DNA of 17,011 bases from Temnopleurus reevesii (taxonomy: Eukaryota > Echinodermata > Echinoidea > Temnopleuroida > Temnopleuridae). Position 1 is the stretch's first letter. The number at the start of each line of letters is the position of its first letter. The stretch spans positions 136,973-153,983 of the forward strand of contig BQKZ01001526.1 in NCBI GenBank assembly GCA_036244855.1, in the 5' to 3' direction. Below, in pieces: positions 8,514 to 16,689 of the stretch. The notes beneath the pieces are model-generated. The model had not been told where the DNA came from. It made no database searches and saw only the letters and a list, made by a program, of their open reading frames with translations. A program made the position numbers and the translations under genes.

Positions 8514-8710
8514 TTGAACCCTGTGTCTGTGCGCTCTTGATCATCCCCATTACCCCCTTGCCATGGAACCCACTGGACCGGATGAGAAGTCCTTTCGTCC
8601 GTTGGTGCCTCCACGTGATAGCCGGTAACCGACCATGCCGATGACACTTGGCAAGGCGTCGTATGCTGTCGTCGCTTAGCACAGAGGGTACAACTATCAA
8701 TGCTGGATAA
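8514..8710 (-). CDS. Sbf: SBF1/SBF2-like exon B, start of the myotubularin-like domain
   Basis: This is an internal exon of 197 bp (1 + 65 codons + 1). The acceptor is TCTCTCCACAG|TT and the donor is TTCAA|GTATGT. With the AG from exon A it begins with Ser and then YPALIVVPSVLSDDSIRRLA, followed by HRHGRLPAITWRH and SSGFHGKGVMGMIKSAQ. The order 'SYPxLxVVP ... DDxxxRxA ... RxPxxxWRH ... SGFHGKGVxG' is the signature I recall for the start of the myotubularin phosphatase fold in the MTMR5/MTMR13 subfamily; active myotubularins have 'IPVLSW' at the equivalent place. The catalytic loop, degenerate in SBF proteins, would be in later exons not seen here. The donor is almost in contact with a long CAT/ATG microsatellite: the sixth intron base is followed by it after two bases. 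Three partial copies of this exon sit directly upstream in the same intron. The exon ends in phase 1, and its last A joins the GT of exon C to give AGT (Ser). Confidence 0.92.
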
Positions 8711-8761
8711 CTGTGGAGAGAGACAAAACAACAGGATGAAAAAATTGTTAGTTTATGTGAA

Positions 8762-8888
8762 TGAGAAGTCCTTTTGCAGTTGGTGTCTCCATGTGATGAC
8801 CGGTAACCGACCGTGCCGATGACACGTGGCAAGGCGTTGTATGCTGTCATCACTAAGCACAGAGGGTACCACTATTAATGCTGGATAA
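8762..8888 (-). pseudogene. partial tandem copy of exon B (copy 1)
   Basis: This copy reproduces the first about 127 bp of exon B with its acceptor (CTCCACAG|TT). The frame is open through YPALIVVPSVLSDDSIQRLA and GRLPVITWRHQ, then changes to LQKDFSFT and stops at 8753-8755. The 3' half of exon B, including SGFHGKG, and the donor are missing; the sequence passes straight into the intron stretch preceding the next acceptor. If this acceptor were used and read on to the exon B donor, the message would carry a stop. In the first 38 or so codons most differences from exon B are silent, with only R to Q, K to T and A to V changing the protein. That is more silent change than expected if both copies had drifted freely. 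It is probably an exon fragment, or possibly a poison exon extension. Confidence 0.82.
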
Positions 8889-8931
8889 CTGTGGAGACAG
8901 AACAAAAGGATAAAATGATTAATTCTTGTGA

Positions 8932-9060
8932 ATGAAAAGTCATTTTGTCCGCTGGTGCCGGCACGTGATTGCCGGTAACCGACCGTGCCGATGAAACTTG
9001 GCAAGGCGTCGTATGCTGTCGTCGCTTAGAACAGAGGGTACAACTATTAATGCTGGATAA
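8932..9060 (-). pseudogene. partial tandem copy of exon B (copy 2)
   Basis: This second copy has a good acceptor (TTTCTCAACAG|TT) and an open frame through YPALIVVPSVLSDDSIRRLA, then KFHRHGRLPAITCRHQRTK and an in-frame TGA at 8940-8942. It is truncated at the same internal point as copy 1 (after CTTYTCATTC) and has no donor. The changes C to F and W to C (the Trp of the WRH motif) argue against present coding use. By eye it is closer to exon B than copy 1 is, although copy 1 lies between them. The repeat unit here is 172 bp, against 178 bp for copy 1. Confidence 0.82.
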
Positions 9061-9093
9061 CTGTTGAGAAACAATGGATGGTTAATTTGTGTG

Positions 9094-9186
9094 GATGAGA
9101 AGTTCTTTCACCTGCAGGGTGCCGCCACATGATAGCGGGAAATCTACTGAGCAAATGACTTTGCAAGGCAACATATGCTAGGTAAT
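9094..9186 (-). pseudogene. partial tandem copy of exon B (copy 3, decayed)
   Basis: This is the most decayed copy. It keeps TTRCCTAGCAT-like remains at the exon start, then a deletion, then a clear FPAIMWRHPAGERTSHPH-type stretch that matches 'LPAITWRHQRTKGLLI' of exon B in another frame. The acceptor AG has mutated (CACAATT). The unit is shortened to about 126 bp. It ends at the same exon-internal breakpoint as the other two, which shows that all three come from one tandem array. Confidence 0.72.
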
Positions 9187-9584
9187 TGTGGATGGCCAAT
9201 AGGGAGAAAGCAAAAGACATATCGAAATACAATCGTGATACAATTGACTGATCCAGACCAAATTTTTTTATCAGCTGGTGCAATCAAATGAGAATGGAGG
9301 GCATCAAGTCTTGTTGCAGCAAACTTCAGTCAGCACTGCACTGCCTAATCCAATGAAATCCTTAATTTTGATGTAAAGCTCTATCTCAGGCTATTGCTAT
9401 GTTACTGTTGGAAAATGACTGCTTGCTGCTGTGACTACCTTCATGAACTATTGATTGGGTCTACTGTGATGCCACTCTGTATGTTATCCTATGAAATATG
9501 TCTACACTCTATAGGAGCACATTGAAGACACAGTACATGTATGTACAGACTGGACTAATCTAGAAACACAGTTTTTATTCTTAC
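9187..9584. other. remaining intron between exon B array and exon A
   Basis: Unremarkable intron with a TACATGTATGTACA palindromic patch at about 9533-9546. I recognise nothing else. Confidence 0.55.
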
Positions 9585-9783
9585 CTTCTCGCAACTTCAA
9601 ACTTGCTGTTCACTTCCGATATCTTGAACATATCGCCAACCCTCGGTCTTGATATTGCTCCGTTCCCTAGTAGGCCTAAGCCTAACCTGGTATAGTCTTG
9701 CACATACAGTCTCTCGGCCAGTTTCTCAACTGTTAGCATGTCGCTTGGCTTCAGTGTTGCCGAACTATCAGCCTCGTCAATAA
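9585..9783 (-). CDS. Sbf: SBF1/SBF2 (MTMR5/MTMR13)-like exon A, GRAM to myotubularin junction
   Basis: This is an internal exon of 199 bp. On the minus strand it is preceded by a pyrimidine-rich CTTCTCAG acceptor and followed by an AAG|GTAAGA donor. Read as 2 + 65 codons + 2 it has no stop. The peptide includes EKLAERLYVQDYTRLGLGLL and ends NSKFEVAR. From family knowledge, SBF1/SBF2 proteins have a very similar 'AERCYVHDYQRLGLG' stretch between the PH-GRAM region and the myotubularin-like domain. SBF proteins combine an N-terminal DENN domain (Rab exchange activity) with a catalytically dead myotubularin-like domain that binds active MTMR partners, and they act on phosphoinositide membranes. 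The exon enters in phase 1 and leaves in phase 2; its trailing AG joins the leading T of exon B to give AGT (Ser). The preceding exon must lie more than about 7.2 kb away or beyond the window. SBF1 and SBF2 cannot be told apart here; many invertebrates have a single gene. Confidence 0.88.
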
Positions 9784-9871
9784 CTGAGAAGGGGAAGAAA
9801 ACAAGGGGATTGATATTTAATAAGTTTCCCCATTACAATTCAGAAATACCGTATTGTATACTCATTGACTG

Positions 9872-10372
9872 CTAACATATTTCATATGCAGAAAGAGGGA
9901 TGAAACCCATTTTAAGTAAATATACCTCGATATTATCACTTTCACTATTCCAATTCTTCATTAAATTTAATTCATTTTTAGTCAAATCCTTGCTGGAAAA
10001 GATAACATCTGATTGGCAGGCTGGAATACAGATTACAGACATATAAAACCTAGATTTTCTTGTTACCATATCGTCTGTGTTTTCATGAAGTGACGGGAGC
10101 CAAAAAGTATAAACGCATGAAGACATAGAAATCCCAACATAGCACCAATTCAATGGGCATCCTATCGAACATGTTAATTCTATTGGAGGACATGTTTCAA
10201 TGGATTTGTAACTCATTTTGTTAAACAATACCCTCTGGCTCCCGTCACTTCGGGAAAACACGAACGATATGTGGGCTAAACCTTGAGCCAATGTAGGACC
10301 ATTATATACGTATGGTGTTCGAGGGAACGCATCCACGTAAACAGGAGCCGTGAAGGATTGTTTAACAAACAT
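9872..10372 (-). other. unassigned 166-codon open frame overlapping an inverted repeat
   Basis: An ATG-initiated frame of 166 codons on the same strand as the Sbf gene, about 90 bp upstream of exon A. It is longer than most chance frames here and starts MFVKQSFTAPVYVDAFPRTP. It has no motif, signal peptide or domain that I recognise, and several Cys residues are scattered. It overlaps a 36-bp inverted repeat (10067-10103 / 10236-10271), so part of it is repeat sequence. It lacks a convincing splice acceptor in an SBF-compatible frame. It may be chance, or a remnant of a mobile element. Confidence 0.25.
10067..10271. repeat. inverted repeat with perfect GAAGTGACGGGAGCCA arms
   Basis: GAAGTGACGGGAGCCA at 10088-10103 is perfectly inverted at 10236-10251. 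With mismatches the match extends outward to CATATCG, giving arms of about 36 bp around a roughly 132-bp loop. No second copy is seen in the window. Confidence 0.8.
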
Positions 10373-10449
10373 TTTAACCGACCAGCTCAGGTAGGGATGG
10401 TACCCACAACTTCATGGTTGTTTGACTAATGTCATACAAGTTACACTAT

Positions 10450-10604
10450 GGTGTTATTGTTCAAAAGTTGCAGTAAATCAAAAAAGTTCTGCAAATTGTA
10501 ATGCGCAGTTTCATTTGCGGATGATATGCGCTTCTAGCAAGAAGTGCATTAAACAATAATTTTCCCACAACTTTCTTATCAATAACTACTTTTGAACAAC
10601 ATCC
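10450..10604 (+). mobile_element. MITE family G, copy 2
   Basis: Left end GTGTTATTGTTCAAAAGTTG; inverted right end (complement GATGTTGTTCAAAAGTAGTT). The interior has GATATGCGCTTCTAGCAAGA and GTGCATTAAACAATAATTTT, which align with the 16.7 kb copy. CTATG is found on both flanks, a possible but short target duplication. Confidence 0.72.
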
Positions 10605-10830
10605 TCTATGCCTCCGAATATCCCAACAGCCGCAAAAAAAAATCTTAAAGGGCTTTGATTCTTTTCTGGTATTTTCGAACCATGATAAGTAGTAGAAGCT
10701 CAACCTGAATTGTGCTTCATATGACTGCGTGTAGGGGTACGAATGATTCTGTACACTACGAGTGACCCTTTCTTGCACACGAAAACCACCTTGTTGCAGA
10801 GGTAGCAGCAGCGAAAGGGTCGCCATTCAT
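10605..10830 (-). other. GC-richer patch with an ATG-initiated frame, function unknown
   Basis: From an ATG at 10826 a minus-strand frame reads MATLSLLLPLQQGGFRVQER and continues for about 75 codons before entering MITE family G copy 2, where it ends at 10461. Base composition is more balanced than the surroundings. I recognise no domain; it does not resemble SBF. It may be an unrelated first exon, a promoter-proximal piece, or chance. Confidence 0.22.
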
Positions 10831-11914
10831 CTGTAAAATCGTGCATAACTCTATGAACAGCTATATGAAACACAACTCTGGTGTGTATTACTGATTTAGC
10901 TGATTTTATTTTGCATTTTTTTTTGCCATCTGTGGCTCTGATCTTGCAAATGTTTTCACTCTATATAATGAAAATTTGTATATACATATGGAAATAATGT
11001 TCAAAATGTGAAAATAAAAACATGCTAAAATGCCAAACATGTTCCAAAAAAGCTAAAAATATGTCCTTATCCGGGCGATGAAAAATGCACTACTCATCTC
11101 TGGCTATACATATTCGGACATGGCAACACCTTTAATCAAATAATTTGCACTGCATAATGAATTATTTCAAAATGTGTTTAATGTAATTTTTTTTTAAAGA
11201 AAATGAAACTTGCTTGACTTTCAACTTCGAACTTTGCAGACTCAAGCATCATGGCTGCAGTATAAAACTTTTTGAGATTTGTTTGCTTCAACTTTGCAAA
11301 AAGCAGATTAACAACATCAAGATGAAATATTTGCAGCAACATACAAAGCACAAAAATACAGAACAGATTTCTTGTATAAAATGCAAAGTTTTCCTTCTTG
11401 GGATATACATTGTATTACAACAAAGAGGCTTTCAATTAATGCTTTAATAGAAATCACATCAATGTAGATTTAAAATTTGCTTTCAGTAAACAATCTTTAC
11501 AAAGCACTTAATGCTTTTTAGCGTAAAAAAGAACACTTTATGGTCAATAAAAATCAAGGGTTCGTTATATTCTAAATTCCATCTATGACACATCATTCCA
11601 AATAAATTTCATTCATGACCCAAATATTTCACCTAAGTATCACTTAAAAATCTAACTACAATTGGGGAAAAATTAGAAAGATTATTGATCACTATTAGTA
11701 CAAATTCTTTACATATGACATGACATATAACTTGAAAAATACAGAAATTATAGTTAAAGGGAAGTTATCATAATATGCATTTACATGTACATAAACATTA
11801 TCTTGTGTTCTCACAATTATTGAGCTACTGTACATAAATTCTTACAAGATTTTTGATCATTTGATCATTAAATATTTTCACTGCTTTTTCACTGCCGGAG
11901 GAAAAGATGAAATA
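10831..11914. other. intronic AT-rich sequence
   Basis: I see no exon or clear repeat, only poly-T runs near 10915 and 11188. Confidence 0.55.
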
Positions 11915-11990
11915 GATTATAATGATAATAATCATACATGTAATTTTTAAGTGCCAAATTCATTCTGCTAAATGCTCAAGGCGCAAAATC
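11915..11990 (+). mobile_element. second copy of the ATA-head / GCTCAAGGCGC repeat
   Basis: TAATGATAATAATCATACAT is followed by AGTGCCAAATTCATTCTGCT and AATGCTCAAGGCGC, collinear with 5185-5255 but diverged. Confidence 0.55.
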
Positions 11991-12508
11991 TCCTTATGAA
12001 TCAAACTTTCCTTTTAGAGGTTAATGATTTCTGTGTTTAATCATTCAAAATCTAGCTAAAATTCAAGATTTTTAAAGAAAATATGATTTGATAGAAATGG
12101 ATGTTTTGAAATTTAAATGAATCTTGCCTTTTTTTCAAATGTTGAGACCTACTTTTCATTTGCTTAATTGTGTTTGTCTTAAGGGATGAACATTGGAAAA
12201 TGCCAAAATAAATGATTTTGATCAAAATGGAATATTCAAGCATGAATAATCAATCAGGTACTCTCTATAATGCACGATGACTTTACGATGCATAGACATA
12301 TGGCACTATTGCTAGGGTTATTAGCAGATGATTCCTCGCTACTGCTTTAATTCTGGTTTAAGTGAAAGATTAGCAAGAGAGAAGTGGCTGTAAGTTATGC
12401 CTTTATCAATCATATTCTATTTGCATAATTTTTAGATTTAAGTAATGGATCTATCACCATGCCAGTATATATTGACTGTTCAATGGAAGGTGGAAATGAC
12501 TTGCTACA
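11991..12508. other. intronic AT-rich sequence
   Basis: I recognise nothing here; several short open frames only. Confidence 0.5.
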
Positions 12509-12625
12509 AAGTTGCAATCAATTGCAAGTTGCAGGTGATCGGCAAACGCCAATCAACACCACCATTTCATATGCGTCTTAAGCACAAACAGTGCATGAAT
12601 GAAAATGGGTTTTCTCATAAGCAAA
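12509..12625 (+). mobile_element. MITE family G, partial copy 3
   Basis: TTGCTACAAAGTTGCAATCA begins the match, followed by CATATGCGTCTTAAGCACAA and GTGCATGAATGAAAATGG, collinear with the other copies. The right inverted end is not recognisable, so the copy is truncated or decayed. Confidence 0.58.
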
Positions 12626-12744
12626 ACCCCCTCAGACAAATTTTTAGAAACTACTGTAGTATTGCAAAATTGCTCAATAGCCAATCAGCATTCAATTCCA
12701 TTGAAGTTACTTTACAAATTTGCTATGAATGGTCAGCTTTTGCA

Positions 12745-13070
12745 ATGGGCGTCTGAACATAACAGAACAGAACATGGGATTGACATTAGGGAAGAATATG
12801 GGAATCAGCCTCTCAATGTTAAGGCGATCCTAACACAAGCTATGCTTTCAGGGTACTCGCCTCCTTTGATTTTACTACTTTGTCATGTTATTTTGCATTG
12901 ATTTGATTATGTCTGTGAGTTAGGAAATGAATGTTAAATTCAATTCAATTCAATGTCATGCATGTTATGAAAATGGGATTTGGTAATTGCTTTAATGCAC
13001 CATATTGTATTCTAACATTTCCCAATCTCTAAGTGTGATTTTTGTTAGGATTAGGATTAGGATATGAAGA
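12745..13070 (+). repeat. outlying diverged units of the satellite
   Basis: AGAACAGAACATGGGATTGA (about 12760) and ATGAAAATGGGATTTGGTAA with a following TTTAATGCACC (about 12967-13000) match the order of landmarks in the satellite proper. Between them is ordinary-looking sequence with an (ATTCA)n patch near 12938-12952 and three TTAGGA units at 13045-13062. Confidence 0.5.
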
Positions 13071-13570
13071 TGATGAATAAATAAGGGCTAAGTAAAAGAT
13101 AAGAGAGGGACACAAATGGAATAAGTTAGAAATAAGTGAATGGTATGTAAGACATAAGTGAGGGAAAAGTGAAAGATAAGTCAGGGATATAGGATGGGTT
13201 AGTGAGAAGTAAGAGAAAAGAAATATAAAAGTATAAAGCAATTGTTGAGGGAAAGTGAGAGAAAAGTTAGAGATAAGCGATGATAATTCAGAAATATGTG
13301 AGGGATAAGTGTGAAATAAATGCTTGATAAATGAGAGATAAGTAAGGGATACGTAATGGATAAGTAGTGAATAAGTGAGGGGAAAGTGAGATTTGGTTGA
13401 CACATTGTGCAAGGAAAAAAAAAAGGAAGGGATAACTAAGGGTTGAATAAGAGATAAGTAAGGGGTGAAGGGGTGAGTAAGGGATAAGTAAGGGATATGT
13501 ACTTTAAGTGAGGAATAAGTGAGAAGAGTGAGGGATGAATATTAAAGGGATAAGTCAAGAGTAAGGGATT
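13071..13570 (+). repeat. GGGATAAGTGA minisatellite, degenerate
   Basis: About 500 bp of imperfect 10-12 base units on the theme AGGGATAAGTGAG, with variants such as AGAGATAAGTAAGGGATACG and GAATAAGTGAGGGGAAAGTG. The unit closely resembles the AGGGATTAGTAA word within the flanking satellite monomer. The resulting minus-strand Ser/Leu/Tyr-rich open frames are artefacts. Confidence 0.8.
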
Positions 13571-15060
13571 GTGGTTGTTAGTTTGCATAAAGTTAGAAAA
13601 TATTAGCTGAAATCCATGATGCAAATTAGTTGAAAAATGCACTCATGCCTGTAATTAAGGAGAGAGTATGGGATTAATGATGGATTAGTATCAGAAGAAA
13701 ATAAGGTGATTATCCTATCTTGTGCAGATTAATCTATGAAAATGGGGATTAAATCCATTATGCAATTGCACTAATGCTCCATAGCACATTACACCACTGA
13801 CCAATTTCGATTGATGATTCGACACAACAGCCTGCGGTTTAGAACAGAACAGGGGATTAGTAAAAATTGGATAATTGATGAACATTTGGTTGATTAATTT
13901 GAGAAAAGTTAAGATGAAGACCATATTTCAATTGCATTCATGCACAAATCAGCACACAATTTGTCACTGACCAAGGCCCATTAACTCTTTTCCTGCTGCA
14001 TTATGCAACACTAGGCTACTGGTGGTTTTTGTTTTTTTCGTGTGTGTGTAAATCAGACAACTACTATGCATATACTGTTCTCTTTAGATTTCCATTAAAA
14101 AAATGCACACATGCATATACCCACACACATGTACACTATATTTCACAAAACATAAATGGACGTTTATGTGTATGAAGAATGCATTCATGCAGAGGAAAAA
14201 AAGCAGTGTTTATCCATTTAAAGTCATTAAGCTCTTCCTATTGTGTGATTAACTTGTTAAATCCACTACACAATAGTGTGCAATTTGAATGGAGAACAAA
14301 CAAAACATTTCAAATGGATAAATTAATGAATAATAAAAAGCAGATTGTCCTATTTATCTTGAGCAGATTGATCCATAAAGTCGATACACAATGAAGATTG
14401 AGTTCAAGATACAATGGCAGTAATGCTCAAATGCGCAATTATAGAAGTCACTAGCTACAAAATACAACTCAATCTTTTACACAATAGCCTGCATATAAGA
14501 ACTAGTCATGGGATTAGTAAACAATGGATTAGTGAATGATTAGTACAAATAGTAGAAGTTTCTATTGATTTTGAGTCAATTAATCTATGAAAACTGTGGA
14601 CTAAATCTAAAATGCGATTGCACTAATGCCTCATAAAATCTGTCCCTGACCAATTTTTATTGACTCTTTTTCATCACAGCCTGCAATTGAGAGCAGAACA
14701 GGGATTAGTGAATTGGATTAAAGGATAATAAAGGGATTAAGTTCAAGATGCAATTACAAAGAGCTCCAATGCACAATGTCACTGACTAATGTCTATTTTC
14801 TCTTCTACAAAATGGCTTGCTATCTAGATGTAGAACAAAGCTAAGGATTAGTAAATGAGGGATTAGTAAATCATGGATTATTGAAGATTAAGGGGTTATC
14901 ATATAATTCTTTGGTGAAAATGTAGATTAAATCCATAATGTTTTTGCATTAATGCATAATCCACTTCTGACTATCTATCAAATCTTTTCCATTATAGCCT
15001 GCTATTTCAAAGAAAACAAAACATGGGATTTGTAAAGAATAGAATTTTTTTATGGGAAAA
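13571..15060 (+). repeat. satellite array, diverged ~170-190 bp monomers
   Basis: Landmarks recur in fixed order: CACTGACCAATTT, CATAGCCTGC, AGAACAGAACAAGGGATTAG, GGATTATC, GATTAATCTATGAAAATGGG, TCCATGATGC, ATTGCACTAATGC. CACTGACC-like marks are near 13796, 13968, 14447, 14644, 14778 and 14966. A stretch at about 14000-14170 (GTTTTTGTTTTTTTCG, GTGTGTGTG, ACACACATG) looks like unrelated sequence inserted in or replacing a unit. Confidence 0.8.
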
Positions 15061-16190
15061 TGGGATAGCCTGCCATTAAGAACAAAAGAAGGGATTAGTA
15101 AAAAAAGAGGATTTGTGGATTTGTGAATTAATCAATGAAAATGGGGAGTTAGTCCAAGATGCACATGCAGTCCGTCACTGACCAATTTCTACCTTCTCAG
15201 TGAAAAAAAAAAATTGATTTACGAACAAATACAGGATTAATAAATGATGGATCACTAAGGAAAAAAGGATTATCCTACTAATCTCAACAAGATTAGTTTA
15301 GATGAAAAAATGAAAATTAATCCATGATGCCATTGCTGTAATGCATCACTGCGCAGTCCATCACTGACCATTGAATCTTCTACATCATAGCCTGAGAGTT
15401 AGAGCAGAACAAGGGATTAGTACACAATGGGATTAATGAAGGATAAAGGGATTATCTTATCAACCTAGTGTGGATTAATTGAAAATGGGGAGCTAGACCA
15501 AGATGCACTAATGCTCCATGCAGTCAGTCACCGACGAGTTTCTACCTTCTCTCTAAAAAATTTAGATAAATGAATAAACAGAGGATTAGTAAATGATGGA
15601 TCAAGGAATTATCCTACTAATCTTGAAAGGATTAGTATACAAAAAATTGAAAATTAATCCATGATACCATTGCTGTAATGCATCACTGCGCAGTACAGCA
15701 CTGACCACTGAATCTTCTACATCATAGCCTGATAGTTAGAACGGAACAAGGGATTAGTACACAATGGGATTAATGAAGGATAAAGGGATTATCTTATCAG
15801 CCTAGGGTAGATTAATTGAAAATCTTATTAACCTAGTGTGGATTAATTGAAAATGGGGAGCTAGACCAAGATGCACTAATGCTCCATGCAGTCAGTCACC
15901 AACGTCTCTACATTCTCTCTAAAAAAATTTGAATCAATGAATATACAGAGGATTAGTAAATGATGGATCAAGGGATTATCCTACTAATCTTCACAGGATT
16001 AGTATACGAAAAATTGAAAATGAATCCATGATGCGATTGCTCTAATGCACTAATGCGCAGTCCACCACTGACCAATTTCTATAGACTCTTCCACATCATA
16101 GTCTGCGGTTTAGAACAGAACAAGGGATTAGTAGACAATGGGATTAATGAAGGATAAAGGGATTATCTTTTCAACCTTGGGTGGGTTGAT
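15061..16190 (+). repeat. satellite array organised as alternating A and B monomers
   Basis: A units carry ATCATAGCCTG...AGAACA and AAGGATAAAGGGATTATCTT; B units carry TTCTACCTTCTCTCTAAAAA and GGATTAGTAAATGATGGATC. The order is A (15062), B (15178), A (15363), B (15526), A (15698), B (15895), A (16066). The dimer starting 15355 (337 bp) is repeated at 15692 with about 372 bp; the extra length is a roughly 34-bp internal tandem duplication of CTAGTGTGGATTAATTGAAA at about 15822-15857. Homology ends near 16190. Confidence 0.82.
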
Positions 16191-16310
16191 CTCCAAAGGC
16201 TTGACCCCTCTCAAGGGTGAGGAACGAAGATAGGTCAAGGTCTGTCAGAGAATGTGCAAAGGGAAAGACACAGACAAAGTGCAATGTCAAAATACTCAAT
16301 CCTAATCTAT
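16191..16310. other. short unique sequence after the satellite
   Basis: Contains a small inverted pair, GACCCCTCTCAAGGGTGAGG. I recognise nothing else. Confidence 0.45.
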
Positions 16311-16312
16311 TA

Positions 16313-16490
16313 CAGTCAAACCTGTCTATAAAGACCGCCCAAGAGAGACGGAAAATGGAGTCTTTAACAGCAGTTAGTCTCTATATAGACATGTTCATTG
16401 ATATGTACATTGCTTTCCAGGGAGTCGAGAAAGGTGGTCTTTATGGACAGGTTGTCTTTATATAGGTCTTTGCTAAAGCAGGTTTGACTG
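16313..16490. mobile_element. Tc1/mariner-type MITE with CAGTCAAACCTG ends and TA target
   Basis: CAGTCAAACCTGTCTATAAA at the left is inverted at the right (CAGGTTTGACTG), with TA on each side. The left subterminal TCTATAAAGACC is matched on the right as TCCATAAAGACC only after skipping about 29 bases, because the right end carries an extra AAAGACC...AACCTG unit. It has no transposase and is about 178 bp. I recall this terminal sequence as widespread in marine invertebrates. Confidence 0.82.
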
Positions 16491-16492
16491 TA

Positions 16493-16689
16493 TATATCAA
16501 AATACAGTTATTTTTGCCACAGAATATATTTTCATATTTCAGGGCTCCCAAAGAAATTTGAAAACAGAACTCCACGACAATTTCGTGATTAAATTGCTGT
16601 TTTCTATGACTTCCTTTCTCCAATGGAGAGATGAATATCATTATAACAGATATTTCTATGAAAATGTGGCAGCTTTCCAGTCACAGAAA
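16493..16689. other. unassigned sequence between two MITEs
   Basis: I recognise nothing here. Confidence 0.45.

Larger units (their letters stand above)
8711..9186 (-). repeat. tandem array of partial exon B units (178, 172 and about 126 bp)
   Basis: The marker TGCTGGATAA at exon starts recurs at 8701, 8879 and 9051, and a decayed TGCTAGGTAA is at 9176. Each unit holds about 45 bp of intron plus acceptor and about 127 bp of exon B. The functional exon at the end of the array is the only copy retaining the 3' part and donor. This is the expected product of tandem duplication with one breakpoint inside the exon and one in the upstream intron. Confidence 0.85.

Noticed and set aside
8753..8888. 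Exon B copies as functional mutually exclusive exons
   Set aside because: No copy has a donor or the SGFHGKG half of the exon, and each runs into a stop, so mutually exclusive splicing is not possible as they stand.
9872..10372. This frame as the exon preceding exon A in the Sbf gene
   Set aside because: It has no similarity to the PH-GRAM region that should precede exon A and no in-phase splice sites at its edges.
13043..13062. TTAGGATTAGGATTAGG as an interstitial telomere repeat
   Set aside because: Only three TTAGGA units in a region full of GGATTAG words from the satellite; not the TTAGGG expected of a deuterostome.
13029..13642. Minus-strand Ser/Leu/Tyr-rich open frames resembling repetitive proteins
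   Set aside because: They are translations of the GGGATAAGTGA minisatellite; a repeat unit near 10-12 bases gives no consistent frame.
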